DNA from: Solirubrobacterales bacterium
Lineage (GTDB): Bacteria; Actinomycetota; Thermoleophilia; Solirubrobacterales; Solirubrobacteraceae
Length of the DNA: 64,000 nt
NCBI GenBank assembly: GCA_003132505.1
Contig: PKXY01000007.1
Location: forward strand, 79,856-143,855
Reading direction: 5' to 3'
The notes beneath the pieces are model-generated. The model ran no database searches, was not told the DNA's origin, and saw only the letters and a program-made list of their open reading frames with translations. Made by a program: the position numbers and the translations under genes. Positions 49,956 through 59,067 of the stretch are shown here, piece after piece (the stretch's first letter is position 1; the number at the start of each line of letters is the position of its first letter).

Positions 49956-51383
49956 ATGACCGCGAGCAATGTCAACGGCTCGGGCGAGGTTGCGCGCCCG
50001 TTTCCGGAGGGTTTTCTCTGGGGAGTCGCGTGCTCGTCGTACCAGATCGAGGGCGCGGTTCATGCCGACGGGCGGGGACGTTCGGTATGGGACACCTTCA
50101 GTCACACTCCGGGCAAGGTGCTCCGGGGTGACACGGGCGACATCGCGTGCGACTTCTACAACCGCAGCGACGAGGATCTCGACCTGCTGATAGCGCTCGG
50201 CGTCGCCGCGTTTCGCTTCTCGGTCGCCTGGCCCCGCATCCAGCCCACCGGCAGTGGCGCGGTCAACCAGCCGGGCCTGGACTTCTACCGCTCACTCGTC
50301 GAGCGGCTGCTGGCTCGCAACATCGAGCCAGTCCTTACCCTGTACCACTGGGACCTGCCCCAGTCGCTGGAGGACCTCGGCGGTTGGGCCAACCGCGACA
50401 CCGCTGAGCGCTTCGCCGACTTCACACAGATCGTCGCCGAGGGGATCGGAGACTTCGGCGGCATGTGGATCACGGTGAACGAGCCCCAGGTGGTCGCAAG
50501 CCACGGCTACCGGACCGGGGAGCATGCGCCGGGCCATACCGATGACGCCCTCGCGGCCGCGGCGACGCACCATCTGCTGCTGGGTCACGGCCTGGCCCTC
50601 CAACGGCTGCGGAGCGCCCTGCCGGCGGCGCGCGTTGGAATCACGCTGGACCTGCACGCGGTTCGTGCGCAGGATGCCGAGGCCGAGGCGGCGGCGGCGG
50701 TAGCCGAGGCCGAGCAGAATGGCCTGTTCCTCGATCCGGTGCTGCAGGGGCGCTATCCGGCACTAGCGCGTGAGCACATCCTCCCGCCGGCGTCGCTGAT
50801 CGAGGATGGCGACATGGAGCTGATCAGCGCTCCGATCGACTTTCTCGGTATCAACTACTACTCCCCGGTGTACGTGAAGCTCACTGACACGAGTGTCCCG
50901 CACGCCGACGAGACGCCGATTGCAGGCCTGCCCGGAGTTGCGACCTACATGCCCATCGAGCTGCCGCGCACCTCGATGGGCTGGCTTAGCGAGCCCGACG
51001 GCCTCTACGACACGCTGATTGCCGTCGCCGCGGATCTGCCGCCTGGCTGCAAGATGTACATCACCGAGAACGGCTGTGCAGCCGAGGACTACGTCAATCC
51101 CGAGGGATCGGTGGAGGACGTCGAGCGCATCGAGTACCTGCACGGACACCTCGCGGCGGCGTGGCGCGCCATCCAGGACGGCGTTCCGCTTGCCGGCTAC
51201 TTCTACTGGTCGGTGTACGACAACTTCGAGTGGGGCTGGGGCTACCAGAAGCGCTTCGGGCTCGTGTTCGTCGAGTTCGAGAGCCAACGGCGGCTCCCCA
51301 AGCGAAGCGCATCGTTCTACCAGGGGGTGATGAGCGCGAACGAGCTGCCACCGCTCGACCTGCAGATCGCGTCGACGACCTGA
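49956..51383 (+). CDS. GH1 beta-glucosidase
   Basis: A 475-residue family GH1 enzyme without a signal peptide, so it acts on imported beta-glucosides. N-terminal FLWGVACSSYQIEGA, acid/base Glu in TVNEP (E176), nucleophile Glu in YITENG (E371), and the YFYWSVYDNFEWGWGYQKRFGLVFV aglycone region are intact. ATG follows an AAAGGAAG ribosome site. It closes the LacI-transporter locus. Confidence 0.95.
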   Translation: MTASNVNGSGEVARPFPEGFLWGVACSSYQIEGAVHADGRGRSVWDTFSHTPGKVLRGDTGDIACDFYNRSDEDLDLLIALGVAAFRFSVAWPRIQPTGSGAVNQPGLDFYRSLVERLLARNIEPVLTLYHWDLPQSLEDLGGWANRDTAERFADFTQIVAEGIGDFGGMWITVNEPQVVASHGYRTGEHAPGHTDDALAAAATHHLLLGHGLALQRLRSALPAARVGITLDLHAVRAQDAEAEAAAAVAEAEQNGLFLDPVLQGRYPALAREHILPPASLIEDGDMELISAPIDFLGINYYSPVYVKLTDTSVPHADETPIAGLPGVATYMPIELPRTSMGWLSEPDGLYDTLIAVAADLPPGCKMYITENGCAAEDYVNPEGSVEDVERIEYLHGHLAAAWRAIQDGVPLAGYFYWSVYDNFEWGWGYQKRFGLVFVEFESQRRLPKRSASFYQGVMSANELPPLDLQIASTT

Positions 51384-51790
51384 GTCCGACATCTTCGGGG
51401 CGTCTTGGAAGCTGACTCGCGTGTGTGTGCCGCCGGACCCGCGCTGACTCACGTACGCCCAACGCGGCTCACCCGTATCTGTGCGCGCGACCGAGCGTAG
51501 ACCCGGGCGTGAGCCATCCCCCCGATCCAGTGTTACGGTCCGCTGCTCGCGCTCGGTGGGCTGAACCGGCCAGCGGCCCGCTTCGGGGCCTGCGTCAGCG
51601 AAACACTCGACGCGCCGCAGGCCGTGTCTGCTGGGCCGGTATGGGTAGGGTTGAAGCTGTGGTACTCGGGTCCTACAGAGATCGCTTAGCGGCCATGGGG
51701 CCGCTCTTCAAGCGGCCCGATGCTCAGCGCCCTGTGGGGTAGAGAACGCTCGAGCCTCCGGACGAATCCGCGACCGGTACCCGGTCAGAA
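51384..51790. other. Intergenic stretch before the GT-C/ccm operon
   Basis: No supported gene. A 7-bp hairpin (AGCGGCC 51688-51694, GGCCGCT 51699-51705, loop ATGG) lies about 85 bases before the next start and could shape the 5' leader. I cannot pick a convincing promoter. Confidence 0.35.
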
Positions 51791-53629
51791 GTGACGCCCA
51801 GCGGGGCTGTCGCCGTGCAGGGGGCGGTCACGGCGCCGGCTCGCTCGCGGCTCAGCCCCGAGGCCCTTGCTCGCTGGGCGCGCGGATTACCACGCGCCGC
51901 GCTGGCGGTTGCTGCGCGGCAGCTCCCGGCGCTGGCTGCCGGCGTGGCCGCGGCGATTCCGGTGATCGTCTCCACGGTTCACGCCGTCCAGGCCGGCTGG
52001 GAGCCCGATGGCGACGACGGGATCATCCTGACGCGGGCGCTCGACGTCTTCAGCTCGCACAGCCCGCTCATCGGCCAATACTCGGAGGCCGGAAACGTGA
52101 CCGGGCAGATAGTTCACAGCCCGGGGCCGATGCTTTACTGGCTGCTCGCGATCCCGGTGCGGCTGGGTGGGCCGGCGAGCGCCGCGATCGCGATGGGCGT
52201 CGTCAACACGCTCTGCATCGTCGGCTGCGTGATGCTGGCACGGCGGCGGGGCGGCCTCGTGTTGATGTTCGCGGTGTCGATCGGCATAGCGCTGATGTGC
52301 CAGTCCCTGGCGGCTGAGATCTTCCATGACGTCTGGAACCCCTCCGCGGCGATGTTCCCGTTCCTGCTCCTCATCTTCCTCTGCTGGTCGCTCGCCTGCG
52401 GCGACTACCGGTTGCTGCCAGTGGTCGTGGTCGTCGCGAGCTTCGTCACGCAGACGCATCTCACGTATCTCGCGCCGACCGTAGCGATTGTCGTCATCGG
52501 CCTCGTCGGGCTCACCATCGTGCGACTCTTGCCCTGGTGGAGCGCTCGCCGGGCCGGTGCGGCGCGGCCGGCGCGCGTCATCTGGCGCTGGACGGTTCTC
52601 GCGGTGCTCGTCCTCGGGCTCTGCTGGAGCGCGCCGCTGATCGATGAGCTCGAGCACAGTCCCGGCAACCTGTCGCTGATCGTCACGACGGTCAACGACC
52701 GCGGCAGCACTCTTGGTCCGCACGTTGGCTGGAACGCGGTGGTCCGGGCGATCGGCTTTAAGCCGTGGTTCCTCTATGTGCCGAAGTCCGAGTGGGCGCG
52801 CAAGCGGAGTGTCCGCAGCACTCCTGCGAGCGGTCAGACCGACTCCGCGCTGGCGCTGCTCGCGTTGCTGGCGCTGATGGGCCTCGGAATGTGCCTCGGG
52901 CTTGGGGCCGACGCGGCGAACACCCCGGCGGCGCCGCTCCTGGCCGGCACACTCGGCTACACGATGTGGTGGGGCTCCCAGCTCGGTCTCTGGGTGTGGC
53001 TGGTTGTTGCGTGGTCGATCTGGTGCCTGCTCGCCTGGCTCGCCCGCCTGGCATGGCCGCGCCTGCTCGCCATGGCGCACGGATCGGAGCCGACGCTGCC
53101 GCGCGCCGTGGCCGTGTCCGCGACGATCGCTGTTGTGCTCGCCGGCGTCCTTGGCACCGCCGGCGTCGGCCGCGCGGTCGCCAATGCCGAGCGCCCTGAC
53201 TCGCATGTTCGCGAGTACGTGCCGACGACGACGATCGGGCGCGCGCTCGTGGCCGCGCTCCCGAGCCGGCGGTCGATCGACTACGAGCTCGGTCGGCTCG
53301 ACCTCGCGACCCAGCCGATCGAGCCGGCGATCCGCTTCTGGCTGGTCAAGCACGGCGACCGTCCGCTCGCCAACGGCTCGCTGCCGCGCCTCGGCCCGTA
53401 TTACCAGCTCTACCACCGCCACTACACCTGGATCGTCTATCTCGGCAACGGCACGGCGCGCCATCCGCGGTTGCGGCTCGTCGCGCGCGTCCACTTCCAC
53501 GACCAGTGGGGCCCCGAAACGCTGAGCGCCTGGGTCGGGCGAGCGCGAGTGGCACGACCCCAGCCAGCGGCGCGGCCGGGACGCCGCAACCGCGGCCGAG
53601 CCCGTGCGGTAAATTCCCGACCGCGATGA
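51791..53629 (+). CDS. Polytopic membrane protein, GT-C glycosyltransferase-like
   Basis: A 612-residue protein with about ten to twelve hydrophobic segments. An acidic EPDGDDGIILTRALDVF motif after the first helix and a large first extracellular loop resemble GT-C enzymes that use polyprenyl-linked sugars, but the match is by layout only. A soluble extracellular domain of about 100 residues precedes the basic C-terminus. The start is GTG. The stop overlaps ccmE by 4 bases, so it belongs to the ccm transcript. Confidence 0.6.
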   Translation: MTPSGAVAVQGAVTAPARSRLSPEALARWARGLPRAALAVAARQLPALAAGVAAAIPVIVSTVHAVQAGWEPDGDDGIILTRALDVFSSHSPLIGQYSEAGNVTGQIVHSPGPMLYWLLAIPVRLGGPASAAIAMGVVNTLCIVGCVMLARRRGGLVLMFAVSIGIALMCQSLAAEIFHDVWNPSAAMFPFLLLIFLCWSLACGDYRLLPVVVVVASFVTQTHLTYLAPTVAIVVIGLVGLTIVRLLPWWSARRAGAARPARVIWRWTVLAVLVLGLCWSAPLIDELEHSPGNLSLIVTTVNDRGSTLGPHVGWNAVVRAIGFKPWFLYVPKSEWARKRSVRSTPASGQTDSALALLALLALMGLGMCLGLGADAANTPAAPLLAGTLGYTMWWGSQLGLWVWLVVAWSIWCLLAWLARLAWPRLLAMAHGSEPTLPRAVAVSATIAVVLAGVLGTAGVGRAVANAERPDSHVREYVPTTTIGRALVAALPSRRSIDYELGRLDLATQPIEPAIRFWLVKHGDRPLANGSLPRLGPYYQLYHRHYTWIVYLGNGTARHPRLRLVARVHFHDQWGPETLSAWVGRARVARPQPAARPGRRNRGRARAVNSRPR

Positions 53630-54033
53630 ATCCAGGCCGCAAGCGGCAGATGCGCCTCGTCGTCTCGCTCACGCTCGCGGTGCTGCTCGCGGCCGGCCTC
53701 ATCTATACGAGCTTTTCCGCTGCGGATGAAGCTCTGACACCGACGCAGCTGCTCGTACGCGCCAAGCCTGGCGACGACTATGAGCTGACCGGCACCGTCG
53801 TCAAGGGTTCGGTCCGCCATCTGGCGAACGGCGTGCTCGACTTTCGGCTGGCCGACCGCGCCGGCGGCGCGCGGAGCGTGCCGGTGAGCTACACGGGGGC
53901 AGTGCCGGACCCCTTCCGCGTCGGGCGTGAGCTGATCGTAACCGTCGCCAAGCGCGGGTCGGGATTCGTCGCCGTGTCGGGATCGATGGTCACGAAGTGT
54001 CCGTCGAAGTACAGCCCGGCGAAGTCGGCGTGA
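53626..54033 (+). CDS. ccmE: Heme chaperone CcmE, CXXXY variant
   Basis: A 135-residue periplasm-facing heme carrier. N-terminal anchor (RLVVSLTLAVLLAAGLIYTSF), then the OB-fold typical of CcmE (ELTGTVVKGSVRH, LDFRLAD, VPVSYTGAVPDPFRVGRELIV). The heme-binding motif is CPSKY (C125, Y129) in place of the usual HXXXY, so heme would attach through Cys. The ATG overlaps the GT-C-like stop. ccmF follows after 16 bases. Confidence 0.9.
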   Translation: MNPGRKRQMRLVVSLTLAVLLAAGLIYTSFSAADEALTPTQLLVRAKPGDDYELTGTVVKGSVRHLANGVLDFRLADRAGGARSVPVSYTGAVPDPFRVGRELIVTVAKRGSGFVAVSGSMVTKCPSKYSPAKSA

Positions 54034-54049
54034 TCGCAGCGGCCAGCTG

Positions 54050-56233
54050 ATGGCCGTCGTCGGCCGCGCTGCACTGATCCTGGCGCTGCTCACGACGCTG
54101 TTCGGGATCGGGGCCTCGATCTACGGTGCACGACGCGGTCGGCGCGAGTGGGTCGATGCGGGTCGCCGCTCGGTCTACGCGCTGCTGGCGATCCTCAGCG
54201 TCGCCTTCGCGATCCTCGAGGTTGCGTTCATCAACAACGACTTCGCCTACAACACGGTCGCCAACAACTCGAGCATCACGACGCCGCTCTTCTATCGCGC
54301 CGCGGCGATGTGGGGGTCCCAGGAGGGCTCGCTGCTGCTCTGGGTCTGGCTGCTCTCGCTATGGTCGAGCCTCGCGGTGTTCCTGACGCGCAACCGGATG
54401 CGCGAGGTTGTGCCTTACGCGGTGTCGGTGCTACTTGGCTTCGGCGCGTTCTTCAGCTCGCTGCTCGTGTTCTTCGTTTCGCCGTTTGCGTTGACCTCGC
54501 CAGCCCCGGTCAACGGCGCGGGCCTGGATCCGCTGCTGCGCAACCCGAGCATGATGATCCACCCCCCGATGCTCTACTCGGGGTACACATTCTTCACGAT
54601 CCCGTTCGCCTTCGCGGTTGGCGCGCTCATCACGCGGCGCGTTGACGCCGAGTGGATCCAGGTGACGCGGCGCTTCGCGCTCGGCTCATGGCTCTTCCTC
54701 GGGCTCGGCATATTGCTGGGAGCGCGCTGGGCCTACTACGAGATCGGCTGGGGTGGCTACTGGGGTTGGGACGCGGTCGAGAACGCCGCGCTGATGCCGT
54801 GGCTGATCAGCACGGCGTTCCTGCACTCGGTCATGATCCAAGAGAAGCGCGGGATGCTGAAGATCTGGAACGCGTCGCTCGTGCTGGGCGCGAGCACGCT
54901 GGCGATCGTCGGCACGTTCCTCGTGCGCTCGGGCGTGCTCAACTCGATCCACGCGTTCGGCGCTTCGACGCTCGGCGTGCCGTTCGTGATCCTGATCACC
55001 GCGATGGTGACCGGCTCGATCTACCTTGTCGTCAGCCGCCGCGAGGTGCTGCGCAGCGAGCACCAGCTCGACTCGCTCTTTTCGCGTGAGGCCGCCTTCA
55101 TGCTCAACAACGTGCTGCTGGTCGGCCTGACGTTCGTAATCTTCTGGGGCACGTTCTTCCCGCTCATCTCAGGCGCGCTCACCGGCACCGAAAGCGAGGT
55201 CGGTGCGCCATGGTTCGATCGCTACACGGTGCCGCTTGCGCTGATGCTCGTGCTGCTCTCGGGCATCGGTCCGGTGATCCCCTGGCGGCGGGCGACGCTC
55301 GCCAACGCGCGTCGCAACTTCACGCTGCCGCTGCTCGCCGCGCTGGCGATGCTGGTCGCGTCGTTCACGCTCGTCCCGATCTCCTCCTCGCCGGCCACGG
55401 TCGCGCTGTTCTGCTGCGCTGTGTTCGTCTTCGCCGCCGTTGGGCAGGAGTTCTGGCGCGGCTGGCGCGTGCGGCGCGCGACCTCGTCGGACACGCCGCC
55501 GGTCGCCCTGCTGTCGATGGTCCGGCGCAACCGCCGGCGCTACGGCGGCTACATCGTTCACGTCGGCGTGGCCGTGCTGTTCATCGGCGTCGCGGCTTCG
55601 GCGACCTTCCAGCGGAGCCACTACGTCCAGCTCAAGCCCGGGCAGAGCGACGTCGTCGCCGGCTACACGATGAAGGTCGTCCGTCCGACGGCGGCGATCG
55701 TCACCGACCCGACGAGCACTGGCGCCCTGCTCACACTCGGCGCGATAGTTCGCGTGTCGCGTTCTGGACACTACGTCACGACGCTCCACCCGACCGCCGA
55801 GTTCTTCCCCGATCCGAGTGGCGCCGAGGGCCCAGTCGGGAGCCTGATCGGCGGCGACTCGGTCAGCGAGCTAAGCCTCGACTCGAGCTTGAGACGTGAC
55901 ATATCCGCGGCGATCGACGCCCCCTCGGTGCAGCAGGCTATCCAGGGGGAGATCAACAGGGCCAACTCCCTCGTCAACACCGACAGGGTCGGCCCGAGGA
56001 AGCGGTTGACTCTCTCCTACGTCCTGCTCGCAGCGATCGCCCACGGCTACCTGACGAACACGCCGGCGGCGCAGTTCAAGCTGACGTCCTCGCCGCTCGT
56101 CATGTGGCTCTGGATCGGCGCGTTGATCGTGTTCGCCGGCGGGCTGACCGCGATCTGGCCGACCGGGGGCGCCACGGCGCGTGTACGGGCACGCTATTTC
56201 GCCCGCGTGGCCCAGGAGCTCGGCCGCGCCTAG
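54050..56233 (+). CDS. ccmF: Cytochrome c heme lyase subunit CcmF
   Basis: A 727-residue membrane protein with about 15 helices. The WWD-like heme-handling motif is GWGGYWGWDAVENAALMPWL, preceded by MWGSQEGSLLLWVWLLSLW and MIHPPMLYSGYT with a conserved His; LHSVMIQEKRGMLKIWN and RRRYGGYIVHVGVAVLFIGVAAS are also family features. It transfers heme from CcmE to apocytochrome c together with CcmH. Confidence 0.94.
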   Translation: MAVVGRAALILALLTTLFGIGASIYGARRGRREWVDAGRRSVYALLAILSVAFAILEVAFINNDFAYNTVANNSSITTPLFYRAAAMWGSQEGSLLLWVWLLSLWSSLAVFLTRNRMREVVPYAVSVLLGFGAFFSSLLVFFVSPFALTSPAPVNGAGLDPLLRNPSMMIHPPMLYSGYTFFTIPFAFAVGALITRRVDAEWIQVTRRFALGSWLFLGLGILLGARWAYYEIGWGGYWGWDAVENAALMPWLISTAFLHSVMIQEKRGMLKIWNASLVLGASTLAIVGTFLVRSGVLNSIHAFGASTLGVPFVILITAMVTGSIYLVVSRREVLRSEHQLDSLFSREAAFMLNNVLLVGLTFVIFWGTFFPLISGALTGTESEVGAPWFDRYTVPLALMLVLLSGIGPVIPWRRATLANARRNFTLPLLAALAMLVASFTLVPISSSPATVALFCCAVFVFAAVGQEFWRGWRVRRATSSDTPPVALLSMVRRNRRRYGGYIVHVGVAVLFIGVAASATFQRSHYVQLKPGQSDVVAGYTMKVVRPTAAIVTDPTSTGALLTLGAIVRVSRSGHYVTTLHPTAEFFPDPSGAEGPVGSLIGGDSVSELSLDSSLRRDISAAIDAPSVQQAIQGEINRANSLVNTDRVGPRKRLTLSYVLLAAIAHGYLTNTPAAQFKLTSSPLVMWLWIGALIVFAGGLTAIWPTGGATARVRARYFARVAQELGRA

Positions 56234-56266
56234 GCGCCGCGGCCCGCACGGGCACGCGAGTCGCTG

Positions 56267-56542
56267 ATGGTGGTCCTGGTGATCGCGCTGATCGCGCTGC
56301 TGCTCGCGTTCCTCGTCTGGTTCGTGAGCGCCCCGCTGCGCAAGCCAGCAAGGCTCGAGCCGGCGGCCGCCGGGGACCGGCGCGCGCTGGAGGCGGCACG
56401 CGCGTCGAAGTACGCCGAGATCCGCGACACCGAGCTCGACTACCGCACAGGCAAGCTGTCCGAGGAGGACTTCCGCGCGCTAGACCGCCAGCTGCGCGCC
56501 GAGGCGGTCGAGATCCTTCGCTCGCTCGACGAGCTGCGCTAG
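56267..56542 (+). CDS. Small membrane protein resembling the CcmI N-terminus
   Basis: A 91-residue protein with one N-terminal helix (MVVLVIALIALLLAFLVWFV) and a charged coiled-coil (ASKYAEIRDTELDYRTGKLSEEDFRALDRQLRAEAVEIL). That pattern matches the first part of CcmI/CycH, without the TPR domain. It follows ccmF in the same direction and probably takes part in cytochrome c assembly. Confidence 0.7.
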   Translation: MVVLVIALIALLLAFLVWFVSAPLRKPARLEPAAAGDRRALEAARASKYAEIRDTELDYRTGKLSEEDFRALDRQLRAEAVEILRSLDELR

Positions 56543-56554
56543 CCTTTTACGCGC

Positions 56555-56797
56555 ATGCAGGCGCTCTTCTCAACCACGCAGGTTCTGATCTGCGTCGTCC
56601 TGATCCTTCTGATCCTGATGCATTCGGGCAAGGATACGGGCCTGTCCGGCGCGTTCGGCGTCGGCACCGGCGTCGGTCCGCTCGGCGGCGGATCACTCGT
56701 CGAGCGCAACCTCAACCGCTGGACGATCCTGTTCGCGCTCCTGTTCGTGGCGAACACCATCCTGCTGCTGAAGCATCCGTGGGGGGGAAGCGGCTGA
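56555..56797 (+). CDS. secG: Preprotein translocase subunit SecG
   Basis: An 80-residue two-helix protein. STTQVLICVVLILLILMHSGKDTGLSGAFG and ERNLNRWTILFALLFVANTILLL are the SecG signature helices flanking a Gly-rich loop. It assists SecYE. In many Gram-positives secG follows tpiA; here it follows the ccm genes, 37 kb from the glycolytic operon. A terminator follows directly. Confidence 0.9.
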   Translation: MQALFSTTQVLICVVLILLILMHSGKDTGLSGAFGVGTGVGPLGGGSLVERNLNRWTILFALLFVANTILLLKHPWGGSG

Positions 56798-56822
56798 AAA
56801 ACCGCGCTTCGCGCGGGTTTTC
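56797..56822. terminator. Intrinsic terminator after secG
   Basis: CCGCGC (56802-56807) and GCGCGG (56811-56816), loop TTC, are flanked by A5 on the left and T4 on the right. It ends the ccm-secG transcript. Confidence 0.85.
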
Positions 56823-56959
56823 ACCGCTATCGCAAGCAGCCGCGCGGCGGCATCGATCGTCGGGACTCGTCGCTGCGGCCCCGAGTATTCGCGGCCGCGC
56901 AGGTCAACCGCTGCCGCCGAGAGCGCCACGTCACGTCCGCCACCACGTTTCGGGGCGAC

Positions 56960-57000
56960 GGCGGAATTTGTCGTCGCGAAGCGACGAGCAAATTGCCGCC
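56960..57000. terminator. Long hairpin at the end of the FKBP gene
   Basis: The arms 56960-56977 and 56981-57000 pair along about 18 bp with two single-base bulges and the loop GAA. The stem contains AATTTG/CAAATT and abuts the stop codon of the leftward FKBP gene. It is probably its 3' end structure. The stretch 56823-56959 holds nothing else. Confidence 0.6.
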
Positions 57001-57584
57001 TACTTGACTGCCAGCAAATCGATGATGAAGATCAGCGTTGCGTTGGCGGGGATCGTGGGTGGTGAGCCTTTCGTCCCGTAGCCGAGCGACGGGGGGATGA
57101 TCAGCTCGCGGCGGCCGCCGACGCGCATACCGACGACGCCCTCGTCCCATCCCTTGATGACGTCGCCCACGCCGAGCTTGAACTGGAACGGCACGCCCTT
57201 CGGGCCGCCGTGGCTCCAGGAGGCGTCGAAGACCTTGCCGTTCGTGTAGAGCGCCCCAACGTAGTCGACGGTCAGCTCGTCGCCGCTCTTGGCGACGGCG
57301 CCGGTGCCGCTGATGAGGTTCTTGGTCGTGAGCGTGGTCGGTGCCGGTGTGCTCGGCACCGTGATCTTCGGCTCCTTCGACAACGGTCCGGAGCTGGGTA
57401 CCGAGGCGCTCGTGCTCGTGGACGGGCTCGAGGTCACCGGAATCTTGGTCTTCGGCGGCTTGAGCGTCTGCGCCTGATGCGGAGCAGGAACGATGTTGTT
57501 GGTGTCCGCGTAGTTGGTCGAGCCGCAGGCTGCCAGCGCCACCGCCGAGGCCAGCGTGAGGAGGGGGAGCAGTCGGGCGCGCAT
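57000..57584 (-). CDS. FKBP-type peptidyl-prolyl isomerase lipoprotein
   Basis: A 194-residue exported lipoprotein. Signal with lipobox LAAC near residue 20, then a Thr/Ser/Pro linker (about 40-85). The FKBP domain follows: GDELTVDYVGALYTNGKVFDASW, GVGDVIKGWDEGVVGMRVGGRRELIIPPSLGYG, IPANATLIFIIDLLAV. The active-site aromatic and Asp residues of the family are present. It folds secreted proteins at the membrane face. Confidence 0.93.
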   Translation of the reverse strand: MRARLLPLLTLASAVALAACGSTNYADTNNIVPAPHQAQTLKPPKTKIPVTSSPSTSTSASVPSSGPLSKEPKITVPSTPAPTTLTTKNLISGTGAVAKSGDELTVDYVGALYTNGKVFDASWSHGGPKGVPFQFKLGVGDVIKGWDEGVVGMRVGGRRELIIPPSLGYGTKGSPPTIPANATLIFIIDLLAVK

Positions 57585-57669
57585 CGGCCGGGAAGGCTAG
57601 CGGACTCGCGACCGGCCGGTGCCGCTCGACGTTCGTGGCCGCCTACCTTCGTAATACCATCGGCCCGCA

Positions 57670-58908
57670 GTGGGCGGAGTGGAACCAACGCAAGCGAAGC
57701 CGGTGGAGCGGCGTTGGGGTGCGGTCGCCGCCTACGCGCTGCTGGCCGCTTCGACGCAGCTCCTCTGGCTCACATATGCACCGCTGACGACCGCGTCAGC
57801 GCACCATTACCGCGTCTCGGAAACGGCGATAGGCTGGCTCGCGGAGCTCTTCCCGCTGCTCTATGTGGTGCTGGCGATTCCAGCGGGGCGTCTGCTCGAC
57901 CGCTCCTTTCATCGCTGGCTCGCGGTTGGAGCCGTGCTCACCGCCGCCGGTGGCGTCGTCCGGCTCGCCGGCGACGACTACGCCTGGGCGCTTGCCGGGC
58001 AGGTCCTGGTCGCGATCGCGCAGCCGCTCGTGCTGAACGCCGTGACGAAGGTCGCGGCGGAGTACCTGCCCGCGTCGCTGCGCCCCCACGGCATTGCGGT
58101 CGGCTCGGCGGGGATCTTCGGCGGGATGCTGCTTTCGCTCGTACTGGGGACAGCGCTCGGAGGCAAGGAGATCGCCACGCTGCTTGTCATCCAGGCGGTG
58201 TTCGCGGTGCTCGCGGCGCTGGTGCTCTGCTCGCAGCTCCGCCGTCGCGGTGCCGGCTCGCCTCAGAAGGAGGCCGTCGCGGTCGGCGTGGCGGCGCTCC
58301 GAGCCGTCTGGGCCGATCCGGGCGTGCGCGTCATGAGCGGGCTGCTGTTCCTCGGCTTCGGCGCGTTCATCGCTCTCACGACGTGGCTCCAGGCGCTGCT
58401 GCACCACTACCACGTCTCGGCGAACGCCGCCGGCAGCCTGCTCGTTGGCATGGTGCTGGCCGGCGCCATCGGCTCGGCCACGCTGCCGCCCCTGCTCGTG
58501 CGCCGTCGGGCCGAGCGCTCGGTCATCGCGGCATCGATCGCCGCTGTCGTGGTGGGTGGCATTGTGCTCGCGTTCGCTCATGGGATCGCGATCGACGCGG
58601 TGGTGCTGGTGCCGATGGGATTCCTTTTGCTGACCGACCTTCCGGTCGTGTTAGAGCTGAGCGAGCGCGGCGCCGGCAGCGCGGCCGGAACGGTGACGGC
58701 GCTGCTGTGGCTCTCTGGCCAGCTCGGCGGCCTCGTCCTTGCACTCGCGGTCCAGGTGCTCGTGCACCATCCGATGGCTGCGTTCCTCCTGCTCGCCGCT
58801 GTCGGGGCGTGCGCCGTGCCACTGCTCAGCCGGCTCGGCCCGGTGCTGGCCGCTTCCCGCCACCAGCCGGTCGGCGCAGCGTCCGAGAGCATGGCTGCGG
58901 TCGGCTGA
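57670..58908 (+). CDS. Major facilitator superfamily transporter
   Basis: A 412-residue protein with twelve predicted helices. An IPAGRLLDRSFHRWLAVG loop between helices 2 and 3 is the MFS motif A in a diverged form, and SLLVGMVLAGAIGSATLPPLLVRRRAERS is the matching loop in the second half. The start is GTG. The substrate is unknown; the layout is closest to eukaryotic-FLVCR-like or drug exporters, which I cannot separate. The 158-base inverted-repeat element begins just after its stop. Confidence 0.88.
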   Translation: MGGVEPTQAKPVERRWGAVAAYALLAASTQLLWLTYAPLTTASAHHYRVSETAIGWLAELFPLLYVVLAIPAGRLLDRSFHRWLAVGAVLTAAGGVVRLAGDDYAWALAGQVLVAIAQPLVLNAVTKVAAEYLPASLRPHGIAVGSAGIFGGMLLSLVLGTALGGKEIATLLVIQAVFAVLAALVLCSQLRRRGAGSPQKEAVAVGVAALRAVWADPGVRVMSGLLFLGFGAFIALTTWLQALLHHYHVSANAAGSLLVGMVLAGAIGSATLPPLLVRRRAERSVIAASIAAVVVGGIVLAFAHGIAIDAVVLVPMGFLLLTDLPVVLELSERGAGSAAGTVTALLWLSGQLGGLVLALAVQVLVHHPMAAFLLLAAVGACAVPLLSRLGPVLAASRHQPVGAASESMAAVG

Positions 58909-58909
58909 C

Positions 58910-59067
58910 TCAGAACCTGTTTTAAAATGCGGATTCGGCCCAGTACCGGCGCTGGATCGCCACCGCTTACCTTGCCGATTCCCAGCTACCTGCTGCGGCA
59001 CCGTGGGTAGCCCAGGGTGGTCCTGAACCGCCCCGCGGTCGCACCCTCATTTTGAAACCGGTTCTCA
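58910..59067. mobile_element. 158-base element with imperfect terminal inverted repeats
   Basis: The outer 31 bases of each end match at about 24 positions when one is reverse-complemented (left TCAGAACCTGTTTTAAAATG, right complement TGAGAACCGGTTTCAAAATG). The T-rich/A-rich blocks stand out in this GC-rich DNA. No coding capacity. It fills the whole space between two converging genes, and its right terminus supplies the TGA stop of the serine hydrolase gene. A miniature inverted-repeat element is the best fit; a shared 3' structure is the alternative. Confidence 0.5.

Noticed and set aside
51887-53500. 537-residue leftward frame opposite the GT-C-like gene
   Set aside because: Composition is Arg/Asp/His-rich as expected for antisense of a GC-rich membrane protein gene; the plus frame has regular hydrophobic helices.
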